Source: CAMYLY01 sp036397755 (GTDB lineage: Bacteria; Gemmatimonadota; Gemmatimonadetes; Gemmatimonadales; GWC2-71-9). From it: 64,000 nt of DNA. Shown piece after piece: positions 8,156 to 17,276 of the stretch; positions within the stretch are counted from its first letter, which is position 1, and each line of letters opens with the position of its first letter. The translations under genes and the position numbers were made by a program. A model generated the notes under the pieces. That model was not told where the DNA came from, searched no databases, and saw only the letters and a program-made list of their open reading frames with translations. The stretch is taken from assembly GCA_036397755.1 (NCBI GenBank), contig DASWII010000044.1:1-64000 (forward strand). Direction: 5' to 3'.

Positions 8156-9700
8156 TTGAAGCGCGAAATATTCATCAACGGCGGCCCGCGGGAGACGCGG
8201 GTCGCGATCCTGGAGGATGGCCGCCTCGTCGAGCTGCTGCATGATCGCCCGGAGATTCAGCGCACCGTAGGGAACATCTACCTCGGCAGGGTCGAAGCCG
8301 TCCTGCCGGGAATGCAGGCGGCCTTCGTCGACATCGGAACGGAGAAGAGCGCGTTTCTCCACGCCTCCGACCTGTTGGAACCCGATGAGGACGAGGAAGA
8401 AAACGGCAACGGCGGCAACCATCGCGGCCGCCGTCGCGGCAACCGCGCCCTTCCCAACATCGCCGATCACGTCCAACGCGGCGAGCAGCTGCTCGTCCAG
8501 GTCACCAAGGAGCCGATCAGCACCAAGGGACCGCGGGTGACCCGGCAGCTGTCCCTCGCCGGTCGGTTTCTGGTGTACATGCCCGACGCGTCCCGCGTCG
8601 GGGTCAGCAGGAAGATCGAGGACCGCGCGGAGCGCTCGCGCCTCAAGCAGATGGTGCGCACGCACCTGCCCGAAGGGTCCGGCGGCGTGATCGTCCGCAC
8701 CGTGGCGGAAGACCTCGACGAAGCCCAGGTCAAGCGGGAATTGAAGATCCTCCTCGATCGCTGGCGCACGATCAAGCGCAAGGCCGGGTTCGTTCGCACC
8801 AAGGCCCCCGCGCTCATCCACCGCGAGGCATCGCTGACCAGCGGATTGATGCGTGACGTGTTCAGCGATTCCGTCGATCGACTGATCGTGGATTCGCGCC
8901 AGATCTTTGGGGAGATCCGGAAGTACCTGCGTGAACTCCATCCCGACCTGTTGGAGCGCGTCCACCAGCATCGGGAGTCCACGCCGATCTTCGACAAGTA
9001 CGGGATCGAGCCGGAAATCGAACGCCTGTTCAGCCCGCGGGTGGAGCTCCCGATGGGAGGGTATCTGATCATCCAGCCCACCGAGGCGCTCGTGGCGATC
9101 GACGTGAACACGGGTCGCTACACGGGGAAGAAGGACGTGGAGAAGACGATTCTGCGGACCAACCTCGAGGCCGCCCGAGAGATCGCCCGGCAGGTGCGGC
9201 TGCGCGACCTGGGCGGCATCGTGGTGGCCGACTTCATCGACATGGAGTCGCAGGGGAACCGCGACAAGGTCGTCCAGGAGCTGCGGACTCATCTCGGGCG
9301 CGACCGTGCCCGGACCAAGGCCCATGACGTCTCGGAACTGGGCCTCATCGAGATGACGCGACAGCGCGTGCGCCCCTCGGTGTGGGACACGCTGGCGGCG
9401 GCATGCCCGGGGTGCGGGGGGTCCGGCAAGGTGTTCAGACCGGAAGTCGTCGTCCGGCGCCTGGAGCGGGCCATCCGCCGGGTGGCGGTGGAGGAGCGCG
9501 AGAAGCGGTTGACCGTGCGCGTGCATCCGGAGGTGGCGTTGTACCTGCTGGAGGACGAGCCCAAACTGCTGGCGTCGCTCTCGCGGCACACGGGCGTGGC
9601 ACTGGACCTCCGGGACGACCCGATCATTCGCATGGACGGTTTTCGTCTCGTCGCTCAGCCGGCTGGAAGGGACGTGACGCAACAGTATGCGGTGGCTTAG
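8156..9700 (+). CDS. rng: Ribonuclease G/E
   Basis: 514 residues. An S1-type RNA-binding region with an Asp/Glu/Asn-rich insertion (DEDEEENGNGG) is followed by the 5'-sensor/RNase H-like region. The DNase I-like catalytic domain has Asp316 (AIDVNTGRYTG) and Asp359 (VADFIDM), the expected Mg-binding aspartates. The zinc-link motif C417-P-G-C420 follows. It lacks the long C-terminal degradosome scaffold of E. coli RNase E, so it is RNase G-like in length. TTG at 8156 is chosen as start: GAGGA lies 8 bases before it and homology begins there. Endonucleolytic mRNA/rRNA processing is the expected role. Confidence 0.9.
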   Translation: MKREIFINGGPRETRVAILEDGRLVELLHDRPEIQRTVGNIYLGRVEAVLPGMQAAFVDIGTEKSAFLHASDLLEPDEDEEENGNGGNHRGRRRGNRALPNIADHVQRGEQLLVQVTKEPISTKGPRVTRQLSLAGRFLVYMPDASRVGVSRKIEDRAERSRLKQMVRTHLPEGSGGVIVRTVAEDLDEAQVKRELKILLDRWRTIKRKAGFVRTKAPALIHREASLTSGLMRDVFSDSVDRLIVDSRQIFGEIRKYLRELHPDLLERVHQHRESTPIFDKYGIEPEIERLFSPRVELPMGGYLIIQPTEALVAIDVNTGRYTGKKDVEKTILRTNLEAAREIARQVRLRDLGGIVVADFIDMESQGNRDKVVQELRTHLGRDRARTKAHDVSELGLIEMTRQRVRPSVWDTLAAACPGCGGSGKVFRPEVVVRRLERAIRRVAVEEREKRLTVRVHPEVALYLLEDEPKLLASLSRHTGVALDLRDDPIIRMDGFRLVAQPAGRDVTQQYAVA

Positions 9701-9719
9701 GATGCGCGCCGAGGCCCAC

Positions 9720-9748
9720 TTGTTCTGATCCCGGCGCCCGATTACTGT
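9720..9748 (+). promoter_or_regulatory. Promoter for rplU-rpmA
   Basis: TTGTTC (9720-9725), a 17-base spacer, then TACTGT (9743-9748), ten bases before the rplU ATG. The predicted transcript would have almost no leader. Confidence 0.45.
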
Positions 9749-9757
9749 TCCGGGCCT

Positions 9758-10072
9758 ATGTCATACGCGATATTCAAGGCCGCCGGCCAGCAGTTCCGCG
9801 CCGAAGAGGGCACGGTGCTCCGCGTCCCTCGGCTCGAGGTCGAGCCGGGGAAAACGGTCACGTTCGACGAGGTGCTGCTGTCGAGCGATGGCGGCGCGGT
9901 CAAGACGGGGCAGCCGACGGTCAAGGGGGCCAAGGTCGTGGCGGAGGTCGTGGCGCACGGTCGGGGCGTGAAGCTGTACGTGTTCCACTTCAAGCGGCGC
10001 AAGAACCACCGCAAGAAAACCGGACACCGCCAAGGCTACACCGAGATCAAGGTCACCCAGGTCAAGGGCTAG
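9758..10072 (+). CDS. rplU: 50S ribosomal protein L21
   Basis: 104 residues, usual length. Diagnostic segments are the start MSYAIFKAAGQQFRAEEG, the central FDEVLLSSDG, and the basic end KRRKNHRKKTGHRQGYTEIKV. It binds 23S rRNA in the large subunit and is conventionally paired with L27, whose gene follows after 20 bases. Confidence 0.97.
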   Translation: MSYAIFKAAGQQFRAEEGTVLRVPRLEVEPGKTVTFDEVLLSSDGGAVKTGQPTVKGAKVVAEVVAHGRGVKLYVFHFKRRKNHRKKTGHRQGYTEIKVTQVKG

Positions 10073-10092
10073 ACGAGTTCGGAGACGACGTT

Positions 10093-10347
10093 ATGGCACA
10101 TAAGAAGGGCGTGGGATCCAGCCGCAACGGGCGTGACTCGCAGCCCAAGTTTCTTGGCGTGAAGAAGTACGGCGGCCAGACCGTGCGGGCCGGCAACATC
10201 CTGGTCCGGCAGCGTGGCACCCAGTTCCACCCCGGGACGAATGTCGGGCGCGGCCGGGATGACACGCTGTTCGCGTTGGTGGACGGGGTCGTCAAGTTCG
10301 AGCATCGCGACAAGCGGCGGCAACAGGTGAGCGTCTTCCCGAGCTAG
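10093..10347 (+). CDS. rpmA: 50S ribosomal protein L27
   Basis: 84 residues. Starts MAHKKGVGSSRNGRDS, with the conserved GQTVRAGNILVRQRGT and FHPGTNVGRG motifs. The N-terminus reaches the peptidyl-transferase centre. No N-terminal prosequence of the Firmicutes type is present. Cotranscribed with rplU, ending before a strong bidirectional hairpin. Confidence 0.97.
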   Translation: MAHKKGVGSSRNGRDSQPKFLGVKKYGGQTVRAGNILVRQRGTQFHPGTNVGRGRDDTLFALVDGVVKFEHRDKRRQQVSVFPS

Positions 10348-10366
10348 GCCGCGGGACCGGCAAGAC

Positions 10367-10404
10367 AAAACGGGCGGCGGATCCGTTGGATCCGCCGCCC
10401 GTTT
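10367..10404. terminator. Bidirectional terminator between rpmA and the M16 operon
   Basis: A perfect 16-bp stem (AACGGGCGGCGGATCC and its complement) with a GTT loop, flanked by A residues on the left and T residues on the right. It therefore works for the forward rplU-rpmA transcript and for the reverse peptidase operon. Confidence 0.9.
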
Positions 10405-10425
10405 GCTATAACCGCAAACGGACGG

Positions 10426-12513
10426 CTACGGCGTGCTACCGGCCAATTCGAACACGACCGGCGTGCCCACCCATTCGATCTTCACGACCTTCCGCGGGCT
10501 GTCCTTGGAGACGTAGTACACCTGCGGGAACTGCCACCCCGTGACGTCCACTTTCCAGGTATCGAACGTGCCGGCCGCCACGGTCACCGACCCGCCGTCG
10601 GACGCGGACAGCGCGTAGGACGTGACGGTGCCCTCCGTGCCGTCAAAGGCGGGCACGAGATACTCGGAACCGTCGGAGAGCTGCACGGCGGCCATCAGCG
10701 CCTGAATCATGTTGTCGTCGAGTACCCCGGCGCTCAGCACGGTATCGATGGCGACCGCGCGCTGCTCACCGGCCGGAGTGGGAATGCTGCCGGTTCCGGA
10801 CACGGCGCCCTCCGGACCATACGTGAGGTGCAGCTCGACGGACCGTCCCTGCTGCATTCCCACTTGGTCCAGCTGCCGCGGTGCGAGCGTGACCGGGTCG
10901 AGCGTCAGCGTCGTCGTGATCATTCCGCCCAGATTGAGCCGGGAGGTGATGGTCAGCGCTTCCGCGGGTTCCACGGTTTGCGTGAGGTAGCCGAACGGAT
11001 TGCCCTGTACGAGCGCGTTGAAGGAATCGCTGCTCGCGACGAGCTCCGCGAGGTCGAACGCCACGGCGATTCCGCTCGGTGCAAGGGCGTCGGGTGTGAG
11101 CGGATTGCCCTCGGCATCGATAATGCGCACCGGGGCGATCGGCGTGAGCTTGTCGTACACCTCCTGACCGTCACCAACGACCACGATGACGGCCGAATCG
11201 ATACTAATGACACGCCGCGCGGCCTGCGTGAGGTGATCGGTGCTCACGGCGTCGAGACGCTGGTGGTAGGTGCGCAAGTAATCGTCGCCCAGTCCCAGCA
11301 GCCGGACGTTCGCGATCTGCCCGGCGATCTGCTGGGGCGTTTGAATGGACAGCGGGAACGAACCGACGAGGTAGCCCTTCGCGCCGTTCAGTTCGTCGGC
11401 CGGCACCGCCTCGTCCCTGATCCGGTTCATCTGGTGGATGATCTCCACCAGCGCGCTGTCCGTGACGGGTGTGCGCACCTCCGTGTTGGCCTGGAAGTAC
11501 CCGACGTCCTTCAGTCGCGCCATGGCGGAGTATGCGCCGTACGTCCAGCTCTTTTCCTCGCGCAGGATCTCGAACAGCCGCGCGTCGGAGCCGCCGCCGA
11601 GCACGCGATTCATCACGACCGCGGCGTAGTACACCGGGTCGCCGGGTCGGAGGGCCAGGTTCCCAACGCGGATATTCGACTGCACGGACCCCGGCCGGTG
11701 CACCAGGATGATCTCCGTCGAACGGGACGCGGGCGGTGGGGGATAGCGTGCCTCGGGTGGACTCCCGGTCCACGAGCCGAACGCCCGTTCGGCGAGTCGT
11801 CGCCCCTCGCGCAGGGTGATGTCGCCGGCCAAGACCAACAGGCCGCCGCCGGGCTTGAGATGGGTCGCCGCGAATTGCTGAACGGCTTCGCGGGTGATCC
11901 GCTGCACCGACTCCTCGCCGATCGAGCGGCCGTACGGGTGGTCGCCGTAGATCGCCCGACTGAAGTACTTCGACGCCAGGGCCCCCGGATCGGACTTCTG
12001 TACCTGGAGAGCGGACAGAGTGCGCGTGCGCTCCAGCTCCAGTTCCTCTTGCGGGAACGTGGAGCGGAGCACGACGTCGCTCATCAGCTCGAACGCCAAC
12101 TCCACGTGGTCGGCGAGCACGGTCGTGCCGATGCTGAAGAAGTCGTCACCCGCGTTGGCGAACAGGCTCGCTCCGACGAACTCGATCTCTTCGGCGATCT
12201 GGTCGGCCGAGCGCGTCTCGGTACCCTTGGTCAGGAGCGCGGCGGTCATGGAGGCGAGACCCTCCATCCCCGCCGGGTCCGAGCGACCGCCGGCGAGCAA
12301 CGTGAGGTTGAGACTGACCGCGGGAAGGCGGTGTTCCTCGACCACCAGGAGCGTCATGCCATTACGGAGTCGGACCTCCTGGAACGGCGGGAACTGAAGC
12401 GGCCGGAGTTCCATCGCCGCCGGCGGCTGTTTTGGGTACTGCGCCTCCAGCATGCCGGGAACCGCGCAGAACATCCCAGCCAGCGCAACGCAGAGCAGGG
12501 TGACCGGCTTCAT
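10426..12513 (-). CDS. M16-family zinc-peptidase-like protein, inactive subunit type
   Basis: 695 residues with a signal peptide ending near LEAQ. The M16 N-terminal domain (LRNGMTLLVVEEHRLPAVSLNL) lacks the HxxEH zinc motif: the site reads LASMTAALLTKGT. The second M16 domain includes RPGSVQSNIRVGN and a conserved SWTYGAYS. An extra C-terminal region of about 230 residues, rich in beta strands, is not part of a standard M16 chain. The partner gene upstream keeps HxxEH, so the two probably form a heterodimer like other active/inactive M16 pairs. Its ATG overlaps the upstream stop by four bases. Confidence 0.85.
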   Translation of the reverse strand: MKPVTLLCVALAGMFCAVPGMLEAQYPKQPPAAMELRPLQFPPFQEVRLRNGMTLLVVEEHRLPAVSLNLTLLAGGRSDPAGMEGLASMTAALLTKGTETRSADQIAEEIEFVGASLFANAGDDFFSIGTTVLADHVELAFELMSDVVLRSTFPQEELELERTRTLSALQVQKSDPGALASKYFSRAIYGDHPYGRSIGEESVQRITREAVQQFAATHLKPGGGLLVLAGDITLREGRRLAERAFGSWTGSPPEARYPPPPASRSTEIILVHRPGSVQSNIRVGNLALRPGDPVYYAAVVMNRVLGGGSDARLFEILREEKSWTYGAYSAMARLKDVGYFQANTEVRTPVTDSALVEIIHQMNRIRDEAVPADELNGAKGYLVGSFPLSIQTPQQIAGQIANVRLLGLGDDYLRTYHQRLDAVSTDHLTQAARRVISIDSAVIVVVGDGQEVYDKLTPIAPVRIIDAEGNPLTPDALAPSGIAVAFDLAELVASSDSFNALVQGNPFGYLTQTVEPAEALTITSRLNLGGMITTTLTLDPVTLAPRQLDQVGMQQGRSVELHLTYGPEGAVSGTGSIPTPAGEQRAVAIDTVLSAGVLDDNMIQALMAAVQLSDGSEYLVPAFDGTEGTVTSYALSASDGGSVTVAAGTFDTWKVDVTGWQFPQVYYVSKDSPRKVVKIEWVGTPVVFELAGSTP

Positions 12514-13856
12514 TGCGTACCTCCTTGACCTGCCGTCGCTGGGATGACGGTGATGGTGAGGCTGTTCGGGGCGGTGAGATACTGTCGGGCGACGCGCTGA
12601 ATGTCGCTCGTGGTCACGGCCATGTACCGATCCAGATCGGTATTGATCTCCGCTAGGCTGTCGTGGTTGTGCGCATAGTGCTGCAGGGACTCGGCCAGAC
12701 CGAACGCCGTCTGCCGCCCGAAGACTTGGCTGGCGCGTAACCCGTTCTTCGCCTTCTGCAACTCGGCCTCCGTGACACCCTCGTCGGCGATCTTGGCCAT
12801 CTCCGCCGCGAGCTGCTCTTCGACGATGCCGATTTCTTTTCCCTGATTCGCGATCGCGATCAAGGAAAACTGCGAAGGCCCCATCCGCCCGCCCACGTCC
12901 GCGAACGCCTGAACGGCGGTTTGCGCCGCGCGCACGAGACTGCGGTTCAGGCGCGAACTCTCGCCACCGCCGAGGATGCTGGTCAAGAGTTGGAGCGCGT
13001 ACGCGTCAGGGTGGTTGTGGCGGGGCACGAGGTACGTGATGAACACGGCCGGCAGGTTCGCGAGGGGATCCGGGAAATCCAGTCGCTCGGGCCCGGCCCC
13101 ATAGCTGACGTCACAAGTCGGCGCCGGCGGCTCCTCCGCGCGCGGAATGTCGCCGAAGTACTGTTGGATCAGCTGCTTCGCCACGGTCGGCTCGAAATCG
13201 CCCACCACGACCAACGTCGCGTTGTTCGGGGCGTAGAACTGATCGAAGAACTCGCGGATGTCCGGGGTCTCCGCGGCGTCGAGATCGTCCATCGATCCGA
13301 TCACGGTGTGCGCATACGGAAAGCAGGCCTCTTCGTCAAACTGGGCGATCGGCCCCTCGATGAACGCCTTGCTGTACGGCTGGTTGTCCACGCGGAGGCG
13401 TCGCTCCTCCTTTACGGCCTGCCGCTGGTTCTCGAAGTTCTCATCGGTGATCGCCAACGACCGCATCCGATCCGCTTCGAGCCACAACCCGAGGTTCAGG
13501 CGATTGGCGGGGAGCGTCTCGAAATACGCGGTCCGGTCCTCGTTGGTCGTCCCATTCATGCTGCCGCCGGCCCGCTGTATCGACTGCCGGTGGAAGCCCT
13601 CGGGGGCGTTTTCCGACCCCTGGAACATCATGTGCTCGAACAGGTGGGCGAAGCCCGACCTGCCGGGCCGCTCGTCGCGGCTGCCGACGCTGTACCAGAT
13701 ATCGATGGCGACCACGGCCGCCGAGTGATTCTCGGACAGGATGACCCGAAGCCCGTTGTCGAGACGATAATCCTCGAATTGATACACGGCCTGCCCGGAT
13801 ATCGGCGCGGCCAGGGCCACGCTCGCAAGTCCGACCAGCCAACCAGCTCTGTGCAT
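12510..13856 (-). CDS. M16-family zinc peptidase, active subunit
   Basis: 448 residues. The signal peptide is MHRAGWLVGLASVALAAP..GQA. The inverted zinc motif HLFEH sits in GFAHLFEHMMFQGSE, followed by NGTTNEDRTAYFE and the downstream glutamate region, all typical of pitrilysin/M16B peptidases. Start ATG 13856 is preferred over an upstream extension because it begins the signal peptide and has GGAGG six bases before it. A secreted or periplasmic metallopeptidase, translationally coupled (ATGA) to an inactive partner. Confidence 0.9.
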   Translation of the reverse strand: MHRAGWLVGLASVALAAPISGQAVYQFEDYRLDNGLRVILSENHSAAVVAIDIWYSVGSRDERPGRSGFAHLFEHMMFQGSENAPEGFHRQSIQRAGGSMNGTTNEDRTAYFETLPANRLNLGLWLEADRMRSLAITDENFENQRQAVKEERRLRVDNQPYSKAFIEGPIAQFDEEACFPYAHTVIGSMDDLDAAETPDIREFFDQFYAPNNATLVVVGDFEPTVAKQLIQQYFGDIPRAEEPPAPTCDVSYGAGPERLDFPDPLANLPAVFITYLVPRHNHPDAYALQLLTSILGGGESSRLNRSLVRAAQTAVQAFADVGGRMGPSQFSLIAIANQGKEIGIVEEQLAAEMAKIADEGVTEAELQKAKNGLRASQVFGRQTAFGLAESLQHYAHNHDSLAEINTDLDRYMAVTTSDIQRVARQYLTAPNSLTITVIPATAGQGGTQ

Positions 13857-13920
13857 GCCATGCCTCCACGTCGAGGGTATTCGGTGCGACCTCAAGCGTA
13901 GCCCGAACGGCAAGGCCCCG

Positions 13921-14403
13921 TCAATGCTTCTTCTCGAGTGGATCGGGCAGGACGTGTCCGTCACGCCGCGCCCGGGACAGGCGCTTCAGCTCCTTCCTGG
14001 CGAGCCTGGCGCGGCGCCAGAAGAACGTGAATGGCGCCGCCGCGCCGATGCCGACCGCCGCGGCGCCCAGCACCTGCGCGATCTCGACCGGCTCCGATCC
14101 GGCAATCATCCAAATCACGACCAGCTCGGCCGCGACGATGACGCCGCCGAACGCGTCACGCAGGTACGCCATGTCCTTGCGGTACAGCTCGATGCGGCGT
14201 TCCACCTCGGTGGCCAGCGCGCCATCCGCCACCAGCGCTCCCTGCTGGTCGAAGATGGCGCCGCACTGGCCGCAGACCGCCATCGGGCCGGTGAAGAGGC
14301 TCTTGAACCCCTTGAGCCAATAGCGAGTCCACCGCAGGCGTCGCAGCGGGTCCCGCAGCGCGTCCAGTTGATGTCCGCAGCGGCTACAGATTGGTTCCGG
14401 CAT
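13921..14403 (-). CDS. Zinc-ribbon protein with two membrane helices
   Basis: 160 residues. Two CxxC pairs (CSRCGHQL near the start and CGQCGAIF near residue 45) make a rubredoxin-like zinc ribbon. Two hydrophobic helices follow (VIVAAELVVIWMIAG and VLGAAAVGIGAAAPFTFFW), then a very basic tail. It has no signal peptide. The 30-base gap to the transaminase gene suggests one transcript. Function unknown. Confidence 0.7.
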   Translation of the reverse strand: MPEPICSRCGHQLDALRDPLRRLRWTRYWLKGFKSLFTGPMAVCGQCGAIFDQQGALVADGALATEVERRIELYRKDMAYLRDAFGGVIVAAELVVIWMIAGSEPVEIAQVLGAAAVGIGAAAPFTFFWRRARLARKELKRLSRARRDGHVLPDPLEKKH

Positions 14404-14432
14404 CGCGTTGGCCCATACGTGGCCGGCCGCTC

Positions 14433-15284
14433 TCAGGTTACTTCGCGTTCGATCAGGGTTCGCAGGTGGGCGCGGAGCGCCGTCGTGACGGCGCCCGGCG
14501 TTCCGCTGCGCACCGCGACGCCGTCCACCGTCACGATCGGCATGACTTCCATGGTCGTGCCCGCGAGAAACAGCTCCTCGGCCGTGAAGACTTCGGCGAG
14601 CTCGATCGGGCGCTCCTCCGCGTCGATTCCCATCGCTCGGCACACCTCGAGCACCGCCCCGCGCGTGATGGATGGCAGGATGTAGTTCGTGGCTGGCGCC
14701 GTGACGACCATGCCGGCGATGACCGCGAAGAAGCTCGTATGCGTGCCTTCCAGCGCCATGCCGTCGCGGACGAAGATCGCCTCCACGGCGCCTCGATCGT
14801 ACGCGGCTTGCTGCGCCAGGCAGTTCGCCAGGAGTCCGACGGTCTTGATGTCGCAGCGCGCCCACCGCGTGTCGGGGGCGGTGACCGCCGCGACGCCCAC
14901 CGCCGGATCGAAGCGCGTCGCCAACGCGCCGGCCGCGGCGTACACGGTGGGGGGCACGGGAGGATCGGGAAACTTGTGCGTCCTCGGCGCGGCCCCCCGC
15001 GTGACCTGAACGTACACCGTCGCATCACCCCGCCCGAGCCCGTTGCGGTCGATCAACGCGCCCGCGATGTCCGCCAGCGCCTGAGCGTCGAATCCGTGAA
15101 TCCGCAGCGCGGCGAGGCCCCGCGCCATACGGTCGACGTGCTGCGCCAGGCGGAAGAACCGCCCCCCGTACGCGCGCACCACCTCGTACACGCCGTCGCC
15201 GAACAGGAACCCGCGATCGTCCGGCGACACTTGCGCGGCCGACTTCGGGAGATACGCACCGTTGAGATAGACGGTCGAATTCAT
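14433..15284 (-). CDS. dat: D-amino-acid transaminase (class IV aminotransferase)
   Basis: 283 residues, the usual length. RGFLFGDGVYEV near the start and the PLP-lysine motif CDIKTVGLLANCLA are diagnostic of fold-type IV enzymes of the D-alanine transaminase group. The C-terminal part has FLAGTTMEVMPI. It interconverts D-alanine and D-glutamate for cell-wall synthesis. A branched-chain aminotransferase or aminodeoxychorismate lyase is less likely given the DIKT motif. Confidence 0.85.
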   Translation of the reverse strand: MNSTVYLNGAYLPKSAAQVSPDDRGFLFGDGVYEVVRAYGGRFFRLAQHVDRMARGLAALRIHGFDAQALADIAGALIDRNGLGRGDATVYVQVTRGAAPRTHKFPDPPVPPTVYAAAGALATRFDPAVGVAAVTAPDTRWARCDIKTVGLLANCLAQQAAYDRGAVEAIFVRDGMALEGTHTSFFAVIAGMVVTAPATNYILPSITRGAVLEVCRAMGIDAEERPIELAEVFTAEELFLAGTTMEVMPIVTVDGVAVRSGTPGAVTTALRAHLRTLIEREVT

Positions 15285-15285
15285 G

Positions 15286-15936
15286 CTAGGTCCAGTTGTG
15301 AGCGCCGCGGCGGAACGGCGTGTCGCGCGGATCGCGCGTTTCGACGAACCGTCGATAGCGTTCCCGCATTCGAATATACTGACGGTCGCTCATCCGAAAT
15401 GGCCGGTGAGCAATGCTCAGAAGGGTTCGCTCGACCTTCCAGACGTTGTGCGAGGCGAGTCGCCAGTCGTACGCCCCCAGCGTGCGCAAGTCGAGGGTGG
15501 CAAAGGCGGTGAGGCGCCCGGTCAGATCGACGAACGGCGCGTAGTAGCTCCTGGCCAGTGCCTCGACCGATCGATAGACGGGCCGTCGACCCCACAGGCC
15601 GATGTCGCGCGACATCCCCACGGCTCCCCAGCGGCCGCGACGCCGGTAGGCAAACACCACATGATCCAGCGCGTCGTGCGATTCCAGGTCGAGGAGGAGG
15701 GGAGGGTAGCCATGCTGCTCCAGAATCGTGGCGGCGGCGAGCGCACCCTCGAGACAATGCGCCGCCCGACCCCGGACGACGCCGCGAAAACTGCGCATGG
15801 TTCGGCCTGACCGTTCCCAGTTGTAGCCCAAGCCACGGAGCCAGCGTTGCACCGCGAATGGCGAGCGGCGGCGGAGCACGATCCGCCGCTCGCGAGGGGT
15901 CATGCGAGCGAGGCTTGGTGACTCAGCGCCTGCCAC
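15286..15936 (-). CDS. Transglutaminase-like cysteine protein
   Basis: 216 residues, cytosolic. The block AAHCLEGALAAATILEQHGY, followed by DHVVFAYRRRGRWGAVG, fits a transglutaminase-like fold: a helix-leading Cys and a His at the start of a strand. A basic C-terminus ends in RDTPFRRGAHNW. Such proteins are common and mostly uncharacterised. It stops one base before the transaminase start codon. Confidence 0.65.
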   Translation of the reverse strand: MAGAESPSLARMTPRERRIVLRRRSPFAVQRWLRGLGYNWERSGRTMRSFRGVVRGRAAHCLEGALAAATILEQHGYPPLLLDLESHDALDHVVFAYRRRGRWGAVGMSRDIGLWGRRPVYRSVEALARSYYAPFVDLTGRLTAFATLDLRTLGAYDWRLASHNVWKVERTLLSIAHRPFRMSDRQYIRMRERYRRFVETRDPRDTPFRRGAHNWT

Positions 15937-17251
15937 GCGGCACGCGCAACCACATGCGTCGGGTGGGCCCGCGCGCCACAGTGGGCGGGGGACTCGCTAT
16001 TGCACCGATATCGATGCTCAGGTGGCCCTCTGTCGGTGTCGGATCTGCCAGGGCGCCCGTGAACACAGGTCCCACAAACTCCACCGTCACGGCGATCGTT
16101 ACGAGGTCTACGGCTCCGTCATCGGTCTCAAAGGCCGATACCGGCACCACGAAGCCGACGAACGTCTCGCACAGAGATGGCCGGAACGAGTGGGTGAGGT
16201 CGAAATAGAGCGTGTCCCCGTCCGCGGAAATCCCCGTGTACTTCGCGACGAACGCGGTGTCAGGCGGGATGTCCACGGTCTCGATCGCGATCCCGTAATC
16301 CGCGCCGATGCCACTCTGCAGCGTGTCCCGGAAGAACCCGTCCTTGATCGACGGAAACCCGGTGGTCGAATCCTGGTCGATGTCGAATTCCAGGTATGCC
16401 AGGAGGTTGTTCTCGTCCGCGAGGTCCAACGACCGCGGCTCCGAAAACTCCAACACACCCGCCAGCGAATCTCCGATGCGGGCCAGACGTAGCTCCAGCA
16501 GGTCTGATGGTGACGTGCCAACCACATCACCTACGAACCAGAGATCCGACGCCGAATCAGGCACGGTGAGCACATCGCCAGGCGGCGTCGTGACGATGCA
16601 CGCGGCGGGCGCAGGTTCGGGTGGATTGCCTGCGGCGTCGGCAAAGCTCGCGAACCCGATCTCATAGACGGCGTTCTCCGCGAGGGGGTTGTCCGGCACG
16701 AACCAATAGGTGACCGAGTCGATCGCCGCGGAGGTCCCGGGAACGGAGTCCCAACCGCGGAGCAGCCGGAGGCCGGCCCCCGCATTCAGCTCCACGACGG
16801 CTTCATCGAACACGACCTCGATCGACGCGGTCGTGGACACCCCGTCTCCGTTCGGAGTCGTGCTCACAACCCTGGGACCGGTACCGTCGTGCTCGATCTT
16901 GATCTGCACGGGTGCGTTAGCGCTGCCCGACTTGTCTTCGGCGGAGAGGTTGAACGTATTGACGGCGTCGAGTCGGAGCCCAACCCGAAAGAGAAACGAC
17001 CCGGGGCTGTCGAGCGAGTCTGTGGCGGTGGCCGCGCCGGTGAGGCGCACCACGACCGGCGTGTTGGTAGGTGGGTCGCGCTCGATCTGGCCGGTGATGG
17101 TCACCGAGTCCTGGTTGGTGAGTTCCGGATAGCTACCCAGGTTGATGATCAGACTGCCGGGCTCCGTGCCACAGCCACCGACAAAGCCGACGCCCACGGC
17201 GAGCAGCAACAACGTCTCGCGTCGAAGATTGGAGTGTGGACCGCTCAGCAT
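15923..17251 (-). CDS. Secreted lipoprotein with an SbsA-type Ig-like domain
   Basis: 442 residues. A lipoprotein signal with lipobox FVGGC is followed by GTEPGSLIINL. Beta-strand-rich regions follow, including PRVVSTTPNGDGVSTTASIEVVFDEAV, the pattern of a bacterial Ig-like (SbsA/Big_5) domain. A calcium-loop-like segment (LEFDIDQDSTTGFPS) lies further on. ATG 17251 is chosen because GGGGGAG lies seven bases before it. The C-terminal Arg/Pro-rich tail overlaps the next gene by 14 bases. Probably outer-membrane attached; ligand unknown. Confidence 0.75.
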   Translation of the reverse strand: MLSGPHSNLRRETLLLLAVGVGFVGGCGTEPGSLIINLGSYPELTNQDSVTITGQIERDPPTNTPVVVRLTGAATATDSLDSPGSFLFRVGLRLDAVNTFNLSAEDKSGSANAPVQIKIEHDGTGPRVVSTTPNGDGVSTTASIEVVFDEAVVELNAGAGLRLLRGWDSVPGTSAAIDSVTYWFVPDNPLAENAVYEIGFASFADAAGNPPEPAPAACIVTTPPGDVLTVPDSASDLWFVGDVVGTSPSDLLELRLARIGDSLAGVLEFSEPRSLDLADENNLLAYLEFDIDQDSTTGFPSIKDGFFRDTLQSGIGADYGIAIETVDIPPDTAFVAKYTGISADGDTLYFDLTHSFRPSLCETFVGFVVPVSAFETDDGAVDLVTIAVTVEFVGPVFTGALADPTPTEGHLSIDIGAIASPPPTVARGPTRRMWLRVPRGRR

Positions 17252-17276
17252 GGTCATGCTCCCCCGAGGTGCCGGT

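Noticed and set aside
7885..8244. 119-codon ORF before RNase G
   Set aside because: Low-complexity Arg/Gly composition and overlap with the rng start; more likely leader sequence.
10828..12528. 566-codon forward ORF opposite the M16 gene
   Set aside because: Antisense shadow with Arg/His/Gly-rich composition.
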